DNA from: Pseudomonas cyclaminis
GTDB taxonomy: Bacteria; Pseudomonadota; Gammaproteobacteria; Pseudomonadales; Pseudomonadaceae
DNA: 64,000 nucleotides
NCBI RefSeq assembly: GCF_015163715.1
Contig: NZ_JADDUM010000030.1
Location: forward strand, 1 to 64,000
Direction of reading: 5' to 3'
The translations under genes and the position numbers were made by a program. The notes under the pieces were generated by a model. The model was given only the letters and a program-made list of their open reading frames with translations, made no database searches and was not told the DNA's origin. This document shows positions 18,295 through 27,699 of the stretch, in pieces; position 1 is the first letter of the stretch; each line of letters starts with the position of its first letter.

Positions 18295-19533
18295 TCATGC
18301 AGCCGGTGCATGAGGCGCGAAGAGCGGCTTATCCAACGTCTCCGGCATCGCCACCCACAGCAGCGCCAACGCCACACCTGCCACACCGGCCAGGGTCAGG
18401 AAGGCCGCGTTGTAACCCGCCTGTTGCACCACGAACCCCGCCAGGCTGTTGCTCAATGCCGCGCCCAGGCCAAACACCGTGGACAGAGCACCCAGGCTCA
18501 CGTTGAAACGGCCGGTGCCTTGGGTCAGGTCTTTGACGATCACGGGGAACAGCGCGCCGAAGATCCCCGCGCCGATGCCGTCGAGCATTTGCACGGCCAC
18601 CAGCCAATAGGGGTCGCTGGACAGGGTGTAGAGCACGCCACGCAGCGGCAGGATCATGAAGCCGAACATCAGCAACGGCTTGCGCCCCCACACGTCAGCC
18701 TTGACGCCTACCAGCCAGGCGATCGGCACCATCACCAGTTGTGCGGCGACGATGCAGGCTGAAGTCAGCGGGGTGGCCATCTGCAGGTTGATTTGGGACA
18801 GCTTCTGGCTGACCAGCGGCAACATGGCGGCGTTGGCCAGGTGGAAGAGGGCGCAGCAAATGGCGAACAGCAGCAGCGGGCGGTTGGCCAGCAATACTTT
18901 GACGCCCGAGGGGTGTTCGTGGTCGGTGGCGTGGGCCGGATCGAAGCCGCGGGCGACTTCATGGTCGATGGCCTTGGCGGATACGCAACTGACCGCGACG
19001 ATACTGGCCACCGCCATAAACGCCATCAGGTAGAACACCACGACCGGTCCATACAAGTAAGCCAAGCCACCGGCCAGCAGGGCGGCCACGGCGTTGCCGG
19101 CGTGGTTGAAGGTTTCATTGCGCCCGGTGCGGCGGGTAAAGGCGCGCGGACCGGTGATCCCAAGTGAAATCGCGGAGATTGCCGGGGCAAACACGGATGC
19201 GGCGACGGCGCTGGCTGCCTGGGTCAAGGCCACCAGGCTGAACGAGCTGACGAAGGGCAGCACCAGGCAACTGGCGGTCACCAGGATGGCGGCGAGGGCA
19301 ACCACGGCACGCTTGCTGCGGGTGCGGTCAATCAGTGCACCGGCGGGGCCCTGGGTGAGCAGCGCGGCGATACCCGCCAGGGTCATGACCACGCCGATGC
19401 TGGCCGGGTCCCACTTGTGCACGGCCAGCAGGTAGATGGCCAGGTACGGGCCGAGGCCGTCGCGCACATCCGCCAGGAAGAAGTTCAGGCTGTCCAAAGA
19501 CAGGGCATTACGCAGGTCGGAGTGGTTGGCCAC
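18295..19533 (-). CDS. MFS transporter
   Basis: 412 residues with about twelve hydrophobic helices. The intracellular loop signature is GPAGALIDRTRSKRA after helix 2, and a second loop KADVWGRKPLL lies midway. The start is GTG (MANHSD). It looks like an efflux-type carrier: the C-terminal half has QMLDGIGAGIFGALFPVIVK, common in Pseudomonas MFS proteins of unknown substrate. There is no operon partner. Confidence 0.85.
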   Translation of the reverse strand: MANHSDLRNALSLDSLNFFLADVRDGLGPYLAIYLLAVHKWDPASIGVVMTLAGIAALLTQGPAGALIDRTRSKRAVVALAAILVTASCLVLPFVSSFSLVALTQAASAVAASVFAPAISAISLGITGPRAFTRRTGRNETFNHAGNAVAALLAGGLAYLYGPVVVFYLMAFMAVASIVAVSCVSAKAIDHEVARGFDPAHATDHEHPSGVKVLLANRPLLLFAICCALFHLANAAMLPLVSQKLSQINLQMATPLTSACIVAAQLVMVPIAWLVGVKADVWGRKPLLMFGFMILPLRGVLYTLSSDPYWLVAVQMLDGIGAGIFGALFPVIVKDLTQGTGRFNVSLGALSTVFGLGAALSNSLAGFVVQQAGYNAAFLTLAGVAGVALALLWVAMPETLDKPLFAPHAPAA

Positions 19534-19690
19534 GATGAGGGCTTCGCAGAGGCGGTGTTCAAGGGCTGAACACGCATTGCGTTAGTGACCTGCGGGGCGT
19601 GGGTTAAGTTTCGCCTGTTGCCCGGGGTTTTAATCTGCGGGCATCTGCCGTATTTTTTGTGCCCCGCCGTATGACATATCTGGAGACGCA

Positions 19691-20503
19691 ATGGACATGC
19701 CCTCAGCTCAACAGGCAATTGCCTGTAACAAGGATGCCTGGGACCAATCTGCCAGCCTGCATAAAACCACTGACACCTGGCGCGCGATGCTCAAGCGTGT
19801 CGGGAATGCAGATTTTTCCTGCCTGGACCCCACTATTACCGGGGTGCTGCAAGACATTGGTGTCGCCGGTAAGGACGTGGTGCAACTGTGCTGCAACAAC
19901 GGTCGCGAAAGCTTGTCGCTGTTCGCCCTGGGCGCTCGCTCGGTGGTGGGGGTGGACCAGTCCGCGGCGTTTCTCCAGCAGGCGCGTGAGCTTGCCGAGG
20001 TGTCGCCCCATGCGCCTGAATTTATCGAAAGCGATATCCACCACTTGCCGCAGCGTTTGCATGAGCGCTTCGACATCGCGCTGGTCACCATCGGCGTGCT
20101 CGGCTGGATGCCGGATGTGGCGCTGTTCATGCGCCATGCCGCCAGCACCCTGAAGCCCGGCGGTACGCTGGTGATGTATGAAACCCATCCGTTTCTGGAA
20201 GTGTTCGACCCCAGGGCGCAAAACCCGTTGTTGCCGGCCAGTTCGTACTTTCAGCAGGAGCCCTTTGTGCTGCAAGAGTCGATTGTCTATGAAGGCCAGG
20301 GCGCAGTAGCCGGGCCGACGTCCTACTGGTACGTGCACACCTTGGGCGACCTGGTAAACGCCGCGATTGGCGCAGATTTGCAGATCAGTCATTTGCAGGA
20401 ATATGCGCACTCCAATCGTGAAGAACTCTACGATCAGTACGAGCACCAACCGGCGCAACTGCCGCTGTGCTTTACCCTGACCGCCACCAAACGGCCTGCC
20501 TGA
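19691..20503 (+). CDS. Class I SAM-dependent methyltransferase
   Basis: A 270-residue cytosolic protein. The SAM-binding motif I is a variant, VVQLCCNNGRESLSLFALGA, followed by VVGVDQS (acidic loop) and LKPGGTLVMYETHP (post-III). The C-terminal part (SSYFQQEPFVLQES, SYWYVHTLGDLVNA) resembles the substrate lid of small-molecule methyltransferases. The substrate is not known. It is a single gene. Confidence 0.8.
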   Translation: MDMPSAQQAIACNKDAWDQSASLHKTTDTWRAMLKRVGNADFSCLDPTITGVLQDIGVAGKDVVQLCCNNGRESLSLFALGARSVVGVDQSAAFLQQARELAEVSPHAPEFIESDIHHLPQRLHERFDIALVTIGVLGWMPDVALFMRHAASTLKPGGTLVMYETHPFLEVFDPRAQNPLLPASSYFQQEPFVLQESIVYEGQGAVAGPTSYWYVHTLGDLVNAAIGADLQISHLQEYAHSNREELYDQYEHQPAQLPLCFTLTATKRPA

Positions 20504-20532
20504 TCCGCCTGCCTGATCCGGTTGTGCCCAGG

Positions 20533-20563
20533 CAAAAAAAAGCCCGCTAAGAAAGGCGGGCCT
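20533..20563 (-). terminator. Rho-independent terminator
   Basis: On the minus strand GCCCGCC and GCGGGC form a stem around TTTCTTA, followed by eight T. It serves the TIGR03067-like gene and lies between convergent genes. Confidence 0.75.
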
Positions 20564-20655
20564 AAGGGATTCACTGGAGTAGGTAGGCCTCAGCTTATAG
20601 CGTTGAAAGTGAAGGCTTGGTGAAAACGCTGTCGCAAGTTCGGATGGCCCAGGGT

Positions 20656-21042
20656 TCAGGCGCGCCGTATGAAGCTGCGCATGGTCTGGCCTGCACCCGT
20701 CGTGAATGAGACGGGCCTGGGCATGCCTTCATCCGCGGCAATGAACACAAATGTATCGCCTTCGAGGCGGTAGCTGGCTGGCAGGTGCTTGCCGGCATCA
20801 TCCCCGATGGAGTCCACCCAGGTGATGCTTTTGGGAACGGTAGTGCCGTCGAGGAAAAACCGGCCCTCCAGCAGCACATCACCACCGATGGTCTTTACCT
20901 CGAAACGGTCGCCCTTGATCACGGTAGTTGCGCCCGGAGCGCTGTGCGCATCGACGGGGTTGAGTACGCCGCTGTCCTCCAGTGAGGTTTGTTCCCAGGT
21001 TCCTTGGAGCGCTTGAACATCCGGGTCTGAAATGGATGACAT
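20656..21042 (-). CDS. TIGR03067-domain protein
   Basis: A 128-residue, probably lipocalin-like beta protein. The family pattern is visible as LQGTWEQTS at the N-terminus, ATTVIKGDRFEV, then FLDGTTVPKSITWVD and YRLEGDTFVF. The domain is best known from planctomycetes and its function is unknown. There is no signal peptide. A minus-strand AAAAGGAA lies 6 bp before the ATG. Confidence 0.7.
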   Translation of the reverse strand: MSSISDPDVQALQGTWEQTSLEDSGVLNPVDAHSAPGATTVIKGDRFEVKTIGGDVLLEGRFFLDGTTVPKSITWVDSIGDDAGKHLPASYRLEGDTFVFIAADEGMPRPVSFTTGAGQTMRSFIRRA

Positions 21043-21384
21043 ACAAATTCCTTTTTGCTGAAGGGTTAATTGCCGGCTGGCATGGAAGGTGCTGAGTTTT
21101 TTTCCTGTGTTATGCGAAGAGTATGTAGGAGGCGTCCTGTTTTTAGCTTTTTTTGTAACTTTTCCTTTGTTGAACGGTCTTTAACGTTACTTTGCCAGCC
21201 CGCCGCATAACGTACCTTCTATGCTCGTGGACAACCGCGTCACTGAAATGAAACTTCTCGCTGCTTATGATGGGGTGTGAGGATTCAGTCACTCGGGTGG
21301 TGGACGTTGCCCCCTGTTTATACGGTTGTTATTCAGGGCTGTGTTTTTAGGCGCTGAATTTCAACTCATCAGGGTGTACGAACT
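21043..21384. other. AT-rich intergenic region upstream of wzz
   Basis: 342 bp, clearly lower in GC than its flanks, with several T-runs. A possible sigma-70 promoter for wzz is TTGCCC (21307-21312), a 17-bp spacer, and TATTCA (21330-21335). No coding sequence or RNA is recognised. Confidence 0.35.
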
Positions 21385-22701
21385 TTGAACAACGCTCCTC
21401 AGCTGCACCAACATTCGGCATCGGATGAAATTGATCTCGTTGAACTGCTTCATGCAGTATGGAAGCAGAAAAAACTGGTCATCGGTTGCACGATACTGGT
21501 TGGTCTCCTGGGAGTAGGTTACGCGTTTCTTGCGCCCAGGGTTTACCAGGTCAGCAGTGTACTGCGGCCAGCGGCGATCAATGAGCTGGATGCCCTCAAT
21601 CGTTCTGAGGTCTACGAGTTGCCGCCGGCCGACGCGTTGGCCAAGGTCGGCGCACAATTGGACTCCTATGAGGCCCGGCTGGGCTTTTTCAGGGCCAACC
21701 CCGCACTTTTCGAAGCCTTCCAACGCCCTGGGCAAAGCCTGGAGCAGAGCTTTGATGAGTTCAACCGCAATGGCATCAACCTGGTGATGCCAGATTTGAA
21801 GAAGCCTGACGTAGCCAACGCTTACCTTCGCCTGGAAATGCAGTACCCCAAGGGGGTTGATGGTGCGGCCATTCTTAACGGACTTGTCGACTACGCCATT
21901 GCACAGGAGCGCAATCAGGTCGGGGCCGACCTCAAGGTTATTGTCAATAACCGCCTCAACGAACTCAAGGGTAAGATCGACGCCGCGCGTGCCAACTACG
22001 AGGCGGCTAAAGCATCGAAGATCGCCATGCTGCTGGAGTCGGATCAAGTAAAACGCGCACGTTTGCAGGATGAACTCACGGCGTTGCGTTTGCAGATGAA
22101 GATCGAGCGCACCAATCGCCTTGCGGAACTGGCCGAGGCTATCTCCATTGCCAAATCCGTTGGCTTCAAGACCCCCACCACCCCCTCATCCATGGGAGGG
22201 AGCACGCTGAACGGCTCGAACCCGACCATGCGCACCGTGGTAACTAATCAGAAGACCCCTTTGTACTTCATGGGCACCGAAGTGCTTGAAGCGGAGCGGG
22301 CAGCGCTGCAAGGGCGCACCGACGACGATTTCACCAACAGCAGGGTGGCCGAGATCTCCAAGGAACTGCGCATGCTCGACACAAACCGTGAAGTCGAGGT
22401 CCTCAATAACCGTAAAAATGGCGATATATTCCTGCGCGATGTTGAACGGCTGTGGGCGGAAGAGGCGCGGTTGCGCGGCCTGAATATCGATATGAGTGGG
22501 CTGAAACTGGTCACTGTGGATCGTCGGGCACAGCCGCCGCTGTACCCGATAAAGCCAACGGTGAGCATTATCATCGCACTGAGCGTATTGGCGGGGCTGC
22601 TACTGGGCGTGTTCGTCGCATTGATTCGGCATTTCGTGCAGGCTCGGCGTGCAGTTGGGCCGTTTTCGGTGTTCGATGATCGCGAGTCGCCGCGTCAATA
22701 G
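21385..22701 (+). CDS. wzz: Wzz/FepE-type O-antigen chain-length determinant
   Basis: A 438-residue inner-membrane polysaccharide co-polymerase. The N-terminal cytoplasmic tail (DEIDLVELLHAVWKQKK) leads into TM1 (VIGCTILVGLLGVGYAFLA). A long, largely helical periplasmic part (about residues 55-395) follows, then the PLYPIKPTVS proline motif and TM2 (IIIALSVLAGLLLGVFVALI). It should set the modal length of O-antigen with Wzy, which is not in this window. The start is TTG at 21385, because a stop lies 30 bp upstream and no ATG intervenes. Confidence 0.9.
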   Translation: MNNAPQLHQHSASDEIDLVELLHAVWKQKKLVIGCTILVGLLGVGYAFLAPRVYQVSSVLRPAAINELDALNRSEVYELPPADALAKVGAQLDSYEARLGFFRANPALFEAFQRPGQSLEQSFDEFNRNGINLVMPDLKKPDVANAYLRLEMQYPKGVDGAAILNGLVDYAIAQERNQVGADLKVIVNNRLNELKGKIDAARANYEAAKASKIAMLLESDQVKRARLQDELTALRLQMKIERTNRLAELAEAISIAKSVGFKTPTTPSSMGGSTLNGSNPTMRTVVTNQKTPLYFMGTEVLEAERAALQGRTDDDFTNSRVAEISKELRMLDTNREVEVLNNRKNGDIFLRDVERLWAEEARLRGLNIDMSGLKLVTVDRRAQPPLYPIKPTVSIIIALSVLAGLLLGVFVALIRHFVQARRAVGPFSVFDDRESPRQ

Positions 22702-22772
22702 GGCGGGCCGTTACACGGGCAGCCTGTCGAGGCAGCTGCCGAGGACATTCTGTAGACAGCTTTTCACAATTC

Positions 22773-22801
22773 TTGGTTAACTTTTAGTTACAGAATATGG
22801 C
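22773..22801 (+). promoter_or_regulatory. Possible sigma-70 promoter upstream of lpxO
   Basis: TTGGTT (22773-22778) and TATGGC (22796-22801) are separated by 17 bp in the only AT-rich part of the 250-bp gap between wzz and lpxO. The match is weak. Confidence 0.3.
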
Positions 22802-22951
22802 TAAATAACTACCAATGGCCATGGAACTGCTTGTCATCAAGCCGCTCCTGGTGCCTGTCTGTGAATTGTGATTTCAGGTGCTGCTATCCATCCTCGGCCG
22901 TCGTGGGCACGCAGGAGCAGCCTGTTCTCTACTGACGTGTGACGAAATCCC

Positions 22952-23850
22952 TTGAAACTGATCATTGTTGTCCTCTATGTCGCCTCCATCGCGTATGTAC
23001 ACCTGCGTGGCCGGGTGCGGCACAAACTGGGTCGCCAACTGAGTGATCATTCGACCTTCCTGGCTCCCATCAACTGCTTTCTGTACCTGTTCTCCAGGCT
23101 GCCCGGCCGCCCGTATATCTCGCCCAGCGATTTCCCCGACCTGAGCCCCTTGCAGGAGCACTGGGAGGAGATTCGCGAGGAAGGCCAGAACCTGATGCGA
23201 GCAGGGGCGATCAAGCGTTCCGACCAGTACGATGACGTGGGCTTCAACTCGTTTTTCAAGTCGGGCTGGAAGCGGTTCTACCTCAAGTGGTATGGCGACA
23301 GTCACCCGTCGGCAATGAAACTGTGCCCGCGTACCACCGAGTTGGTGCAGAGCATCGGTTCGATCAAGGCCGCGATGTTCGCTGAGCTGCGCCGGGTTCC
23401 AAGCTGGTGCGCCATCGCGATCCCTACGCCGGCTCCTACCGTTACCACCTGGGCCTGGATACGCCGAACGATCCGGGCTGCTACATCAACGTGGACGGGG
23501 AAAACTATTACTGGCGCGACGGTGAGCCGGTGATGTTCGACGAGACCTTTATCCACTACGCCGAAAATACCACGCAGCAGAACCGCCTCATCCTGTTCTG
23601 CGATGTCGAGCGCCCGATGAAGTACCGCTGGGCGGCGGCATTCAATCGCTGGTTCAGCCGCACGGTGATGGCGGCGGCAGGTTCGCCCAATGACGCCGGC
23701 GACAAGACTGGCGGTCTCAACCGCGCGTTTACGCGGCTGTACAAGATCCGCCTGCGCGGCAAAGAGCTTAAAAAACGCAACCGCACGCGTTACTACCTGG
23801 AAAAATGGGCGATTTTCGCGGCTTTGGCGCTGATCTTCGTGCTTATCTAA
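22952..23850 (+). CDS. lpxO: LpxO, Fe(II)/2-oxoglutarate-dependent lipid A 2-hydroxylase, frameshifted
   Basis: LpxO hydroxylates an acyl chain of lipid A at C-2, acting at the inner membrane. The N-terminal helix (LIIVVLYVASIAYVHLRGR) and C-terminal helix (IFAALALIFVLI) are membrane anchors. The metal ligands are H and D in RHRDPYAG and H in FIHYAEN. The N- and C-terminal parts are in different frames. One added C at about 23391 (GAG CTG CCG CCG GGT) gives AELPPGSKLVRHRDP and a 299-residue protein, the family length. The start is TTG 22952. The gene sits next to wzz, consistent with an LPS role. Confidence 0.88.
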
Positions 23851-23868
23851 AGTTCGCTCCGGGTGCCC

Positions 23869-26337
23869 TCACTGCGGTGGCTGGGCACCCAATTTGTCCC
23901 ACATTTTCTTGCTGATCTTCTGTCGGTGGGCATAACCCGCCCACGGGTCTTCCTTCAGTTCCTGCAAGCGTTGATGCAGGTTGGTCACCGTCCACTGCTG
24001 CGCGCCGCGCACTTGCGGCAATTCCTTGCGACTGACCGGTACCGACACCGGCAGCCCAGGGCGCGCCCGTACCGAATAGGCCGCCACGGTGCTCGCGCCG
24101 CGTGCATTGCGCAGGTAGTCGATAAAGATCTTGCCGACACGGTTTTTCGGCCCGGACGTGGCGGTAAAACGCTCGGGCAGTTGCTGGGTCATGAATTGGG
24201 CAATGGCTTTGGCGAACGCTTTTACCCTGTCCCAACCGTCTCGACGCGCCAGCGGCACGACCAGGTGCAGACCTTTGCCGCCGCTGGTTTTGACGAACGC
24301 TTCAAGGCCCAGCTCGTCCAGTACCGACAAGGTTAGCTGCGCCGCCTCCAGCATGCTTTTCCAGGGCAGCGCCGGGTCCGGGTCGAGGTCGAGTACGAAC
24401 AGGTCAGGGGTTTCGATCTTGTCCGAGGTGGCGCCCCAGGTATGAAACTCGACGGTGCCCATTTGCACGGCGCCGACCAGGGCCTGGGAGCTGTCGATTT
24501 CCATCAGCCGTGCATGGCCTGGGTCCAGCGCGGCGTCCAGGTGCTTGATATGGGGAATCGCCAGGCGCTCTGAGTGTTTCTGGAAGAACTGCTCGCCTTC
24601 GATGCCTTCCGGGGCCCTCAGCAAGGACACCGGGCGATGGCGCAGGAAGGGCAGAACCCAGTCGCTGATACCTTCATAGAAGTGCGCCAATTGCTGCTTT
24701 TGCGTGCCGCTGTGTGGGTCTATCACCCGCTCAGGGTGGGTGATCTTCAACACGCTCCTGGCTTTAGGGGCTTTCAAGGATTTGGACTCCTGCGGCTGCT
24801 CATGCACGATCTGCGCGGCGGGCTTATCGCTGCGCATGCCGATAAAGGCGGCATGGCGCACCACACCTTCACGGGTCCACTCGGCAAACTGCACTTCGCC
24901 GACCAGCGTCGGCTCCACCCACTGCACGCCTCGCGCCTGGGCACTGGTCAAGGCTTTGTGCAAGGGCGAGGTTGTGCGGGCCCGCGCCTTGAGCTGCGCG
25001 TAGATAGCGTCCAGCGAGGCCTGATCAAAACCGGTGCCCACGCGCCCGGCGTACCTCAGCCCGCTGTCGTCATTCACCGCCAGCAACAAGGCGCCAAAAC
25101 CGCTGCGCGACCCCTGGGGGCGGGTGTGCCCGACAATCACGAACTCCTGTCGCAACCTGCATTTGAGCTTGATCCAGTCGGCACTGCGCGTGGATGTGTA
25201 GGGGCTGCCCATGCGTTTGCCGATCACGCCTTCCAGGGCCAGGTTGCAGGCACTCTGCAAAATGTCCTGATGATGGGCAGTGAAGGCTTCGGAAAACCGC
25301 AGCAGCTTACTCTTGCTACCGGCCAGCGCGGCCTTGAGTTCGGCCCGGCGGTCTTCCACGGGCGCCTGGCGCTGATCACGGCCCTGCAGGAACGGCGCAT
25401 CGAACAGGTAATAGACAAGGTCCAGGCTACGGCCGCTGTCGAAGGCATTTTGCAGGGCCTGGAAGTCCGGTAACCCTTCAGGGTTGAGGCTGACCACTTC
25501 GCCATCCAGCCAACTGTCCTTGAGCTTGAGGGCTTGAAGAGCCTTGACCTGGCGGGGCAGGCGCTCGGTCCAGTCATGGCCGTTGCGGGTAAACAGCCGG
25601 ACCTCGCCGTCGAGGATACGCGCCAGCAGGCGGTAGCCATCAAACTTGATTTCATACTGCCAGTCGCCGTCGGGTGCGCGGTCTACCAGGGTGGCCAATT
25701 GCGGGGTGAATTGCGCAGGCACAGCAGTGGTTTTTTGCCTGGCTTTCGCATTGGCCTTGGACTTGGAGGGCGCGATGGAGGCATCGCTGAGCACACTTCG
25801 CGGTTCGGCCTGCACGATGTCGTAGTCGGCAGCGGGGCGGGCCTGTTGGTCGTTCTCTTTGATCAGCAGCCATTGCTCCTTGTCACCGCTGCCTTTCAAG
25901 CGGGTGCGCACCAGTGCCCAATCTCCCGAAAGTTTTTCGCCCACCAGCGTGAACTTGAGTTTGCCTGCGGCGTAGGCCTTGTGTGGGTCGTCATGGGGTT
26001 GCCAGACTCCACGGTCCCAGACAATCACATCGCCAGCACCATATTGACCGGCCGGAATGCTGCCTTCAAAACTGCCGTAGCCCAGTGGGTGGTCTTCGAC
26101 GTGCACCGCCAGGCGTTTCTGGCTGGGGTCGAGGCTGGGGCCTTTGGGCACGGCCCAACTTTTGAGCACACCGTCGAGTTCCAGGCGAAAGTCATAGTGC
26201 AGGTTGCGCGCGTCGTGCTTCTGGATCACGAATGACAGCGCCGACGCCTTGCGCTTGCCGGTGGGCGCCTTGCCCGAAGGTTCAGCGGTGATCTCGAAGT
26301 CGCGCTTACGGTTGTATTTATTCAGGGGCTTTGCCAT
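23869..26337 (-). CDS. ligD: ATP-dependent DNA ligase LigD (multidomain NHEJ enzyme)
   Basis: 822 residues in the usual Pseudomonas domain order. First is the 3'-phosphoesterase (about 30-175; H41, H47, D49 and H83 match its metal site). Next is the ATP-dependent ligase (about 210-510; adenylated K231 in IKFDGYR). Last is the archaeo-eukaryotic primase-type polymerase (about 530-822; D650 and D652 in FVLDLDPDP). It repairs double-strand breaks by non-homologous end joining together with Ku, whose gene ends 24 bp upstream in the same operon. All domains look intact. Confidence 0.97.
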   Translation of the reverse strand: MAKPLNKYNRKRDFEITAEPSGKAPTGKRKASALSFVIQKHDARNLHYDFRLELDGVLKSWAVPKGPSLDPSQKRLAVHVEDHPLGYGSFEGSIPAGQYGAGDVIVWDRGVWQPHDDPHKAYAAGKLKFTLVGEKLSGDWALVRTRLKGSGDKEQWLLIKENDQQARPAADYDIVQAEPRSVLSDASIAPSKSKANAKARQKTTAVPAQFTPQLATLVDRAPDGDWQYEIKFDGYRLLARILDGEVRLFTRNGHDWTERLPRQVKALQALKLKDSWLDGEVVSLNPEGLPDFQALQNAFDSGRSLDLVYYLFDAPFLQGRDQRQAPVEDRRAELKAALAGSKSKLLRFSEAFTAHHQDILQSACNLALEGVIGKRMGSPYTSTRSADWIKLKCRLRQEFVIVGHTRPQGSRSGFGALLLAVNDDSGLRYAGRVGTGFDQASLDAIYAQLKARARTTSPLHKALTSAQARGVQWVEPTLVGEVQFAEWTREGVVRHAAFIGMRSDKPAAQIVHEQPQESKSLKAPKARSVLKITHPERVIDPHSGTQKQQLAHFYEGISDWVLPFLRHRPVSLLRAPEGIEGEQFFQKHSERLAIPHIKHLDAALDPGHARLMEIDSSQALVGAVQMGTVEFHTWGATSDKIETPDLFVLDLDPDPALPWKSMLEAAQLTLSVLDELGLEAFVKTSGGKGLHLVVPLARRDGWDRVKAFAKAIAQFMTQQLPERFTATSGPKNRVGKIFIDYLRNARGASTVAAYSVRARPGLPVSVPVSRKELPQVRGAQQWTVTNLHQRLQELKEDPWAGYAHRQKISKKMWDKLGAQPPQ

Positions 26338-26361
26338 GGGGTTCTCCGCGTGCTGGCGGGC

Positions 26362-27189
26362 TCAAGAGGCCTTTTTCCTGGTGGTTTTCTTCGCCGCCGG
26401 CTTACCGGCCAGGCTGCGTTTGAGCAGTTCGGTCAGGTCGATCACGTCGGCCGACTTGCGCTCTTCGCCGCCTTCCTGGGATTCCACGTCTTCGATCTTG
26501 CCGGCCTTGGCCTTCTTCGCCACCAGCGCCATGATTTTTTCCTGAAAGCTGTCGCGGTAATCGTCCGGCTGCCAGTCGGCGCTCATGTCCTCCACCAGAC
26601 GCTTGGCCATGTCCAGTTCACCCTTGGCCAGGGACGGCTTGGTCACGTCGCTGCCCAGTTCCAGTTCGTCCAGGCTGCGCACCTCGGCGGGCCAGCGCAG
26701 CATCACCAGCACCAGGGCCGAGTCCAGCGGCATCAGCGCCGCGAGGTGCTGCTTGGTGTGCAGCACCACATTGGCCAGGGCGACCTTGCGCGTTTTCTTG
26801 AGGGTTTCGCGCAGCAATGCGTAGACCTTGCCACCGCGTTTGTCCGGCGCGAGGAAGTAGGGTGTATCGATGTTTTGCAAGGGGATCTGGTCGCTGGCGA
26901 CGAAGGCGATGATTTCAATGGTCTGGGTGGACTTGGGGTGGGCCGAGCGAATCTCTTCTTCGCTGAGCACCACATAGCGGCCCTTCTCAAACGCTACGCC
27001 CTTGACGATGTGCTCTTTGGTGACTTCCTTGCCAGTGGTCTTGTTGATGCGCTTGTAGCCCACCGGGTCCATGCTGCGCTTGTCCAACCAGTCGAAATCC
27101 ACGCCCTGGGCGGACGTGGCCGAGACCAGCGACACCGGGATATGAACCAAACCGAAGCTGATGGCGCCTTTCCAGATAGCCCGTGGCAT
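26362..27189 (-). CDS. ku: Non-homologous end-joining protein Ku
   Basis: A 275-residue homodimeric ring protein that binds DNA ends and recruits LigD. The family N-terminus MPRAIWKGAISFGLVHIPVS sets the start at 27189. Upstream in-frame codons to 27381 add an unrelated leader. A lysine-rich C-terminal tail (residues about 255-275, AKKTTRKKAS at the end) is typical of bacterial Ku. It is the first gene of the ku-ligD operon. Confidence 0.96.
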   Translation of the reverse strand: MPRAIWKGAISFGLVHIPVSLVSATSAQGVDFDWLDKRSMDPVGYKRINKTTGKEVTKEHIVKGVAFEKGRYVVLSEEEIRSAHPKSTQTIEIIAFVASDQIPLQNIDTPYFLAPDKRGGKVYALLRETLKKTRKVALANVVLHTKQHLAALMPLDSALVLVMLRWPAEVRSLDELELGSDVTKPSLAKGELDMAKRLVEDMSADWQPDDYRDSFQEKIMALVAKKAKAGKIEDVESQEGGEERKSADVIDLTELLKRSLAGKPAAKKTTRKKAS

Positions 27190-27373
27190 ATGAGCGATTC
27201 CTTGATCAGAGACTGTGTTCGGCTGACTCGCAGGCGCTGGAAAAAGTTTCCCCGGACAGATGCGCGGACAGATCGTGTTACACCTGATAAGGAAGTATTT
27301 AGTTACCAAAGCCGAACCCCAGGCGTAGCGTGGTATCGAACGCAGGTACTCCTCGCCCCAGAGAGGCTTTGTC

Positions 27374-27688
27374 ATGATCACCCGTGTGCATCAACTTGCA
27401 GCGCTGGCGTTGGGCCTGGCACTTGCCGCCACCGCCCAGGCGCAGAACTTGCCTGGCAGCAACAGCACCAACAATGGCCCCATCCACCGGGCCAACCCCA
27501 ACAGCATGCAGGGCACCCAGCCCAATGCGCCGGCGATTCGCGGCACCCAGACCGTGCCGACTCCGCGCACGCCGACCCTGGAAAACGGCGGCATCGGCAA
27601 CCGCTATCCCCAGCGCGAGGCCGCGCCGAGTCGCCCGGCCACCGAGCCCAAAGCCCCCACGTTTGATGCCAACGGCAATCGCCGGTAA
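27374..27688 (+). CDS. Small secreted hypothetical protein
   Basis: 104 residues with a clear signal peptide (MITRVHQLAALALGLALAAT, cleavage near AQA-QNL). The mature part is low-complexity and rich in Asn, Pro and Thr (NSTNNGPIHRANPNSMQGTQ), with no cysteines or recognised domain. It ends 11 bp before the sugar dehydrogenase gene, so the two are probably co-transcribed and both exported. The function is unknown. Confidence 0.7.
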   Translation: MITRVHQLAALALGLALAATAQAQNLPGSNSTNNGPIHRANPNSMQGTQPNAPAIRGTQTVPTPRTPTLENGGIGNRYPQREAAPSRPATEPKAPTFDANGNRR

Positions 27689-27699
27689 GGACTTGTCTT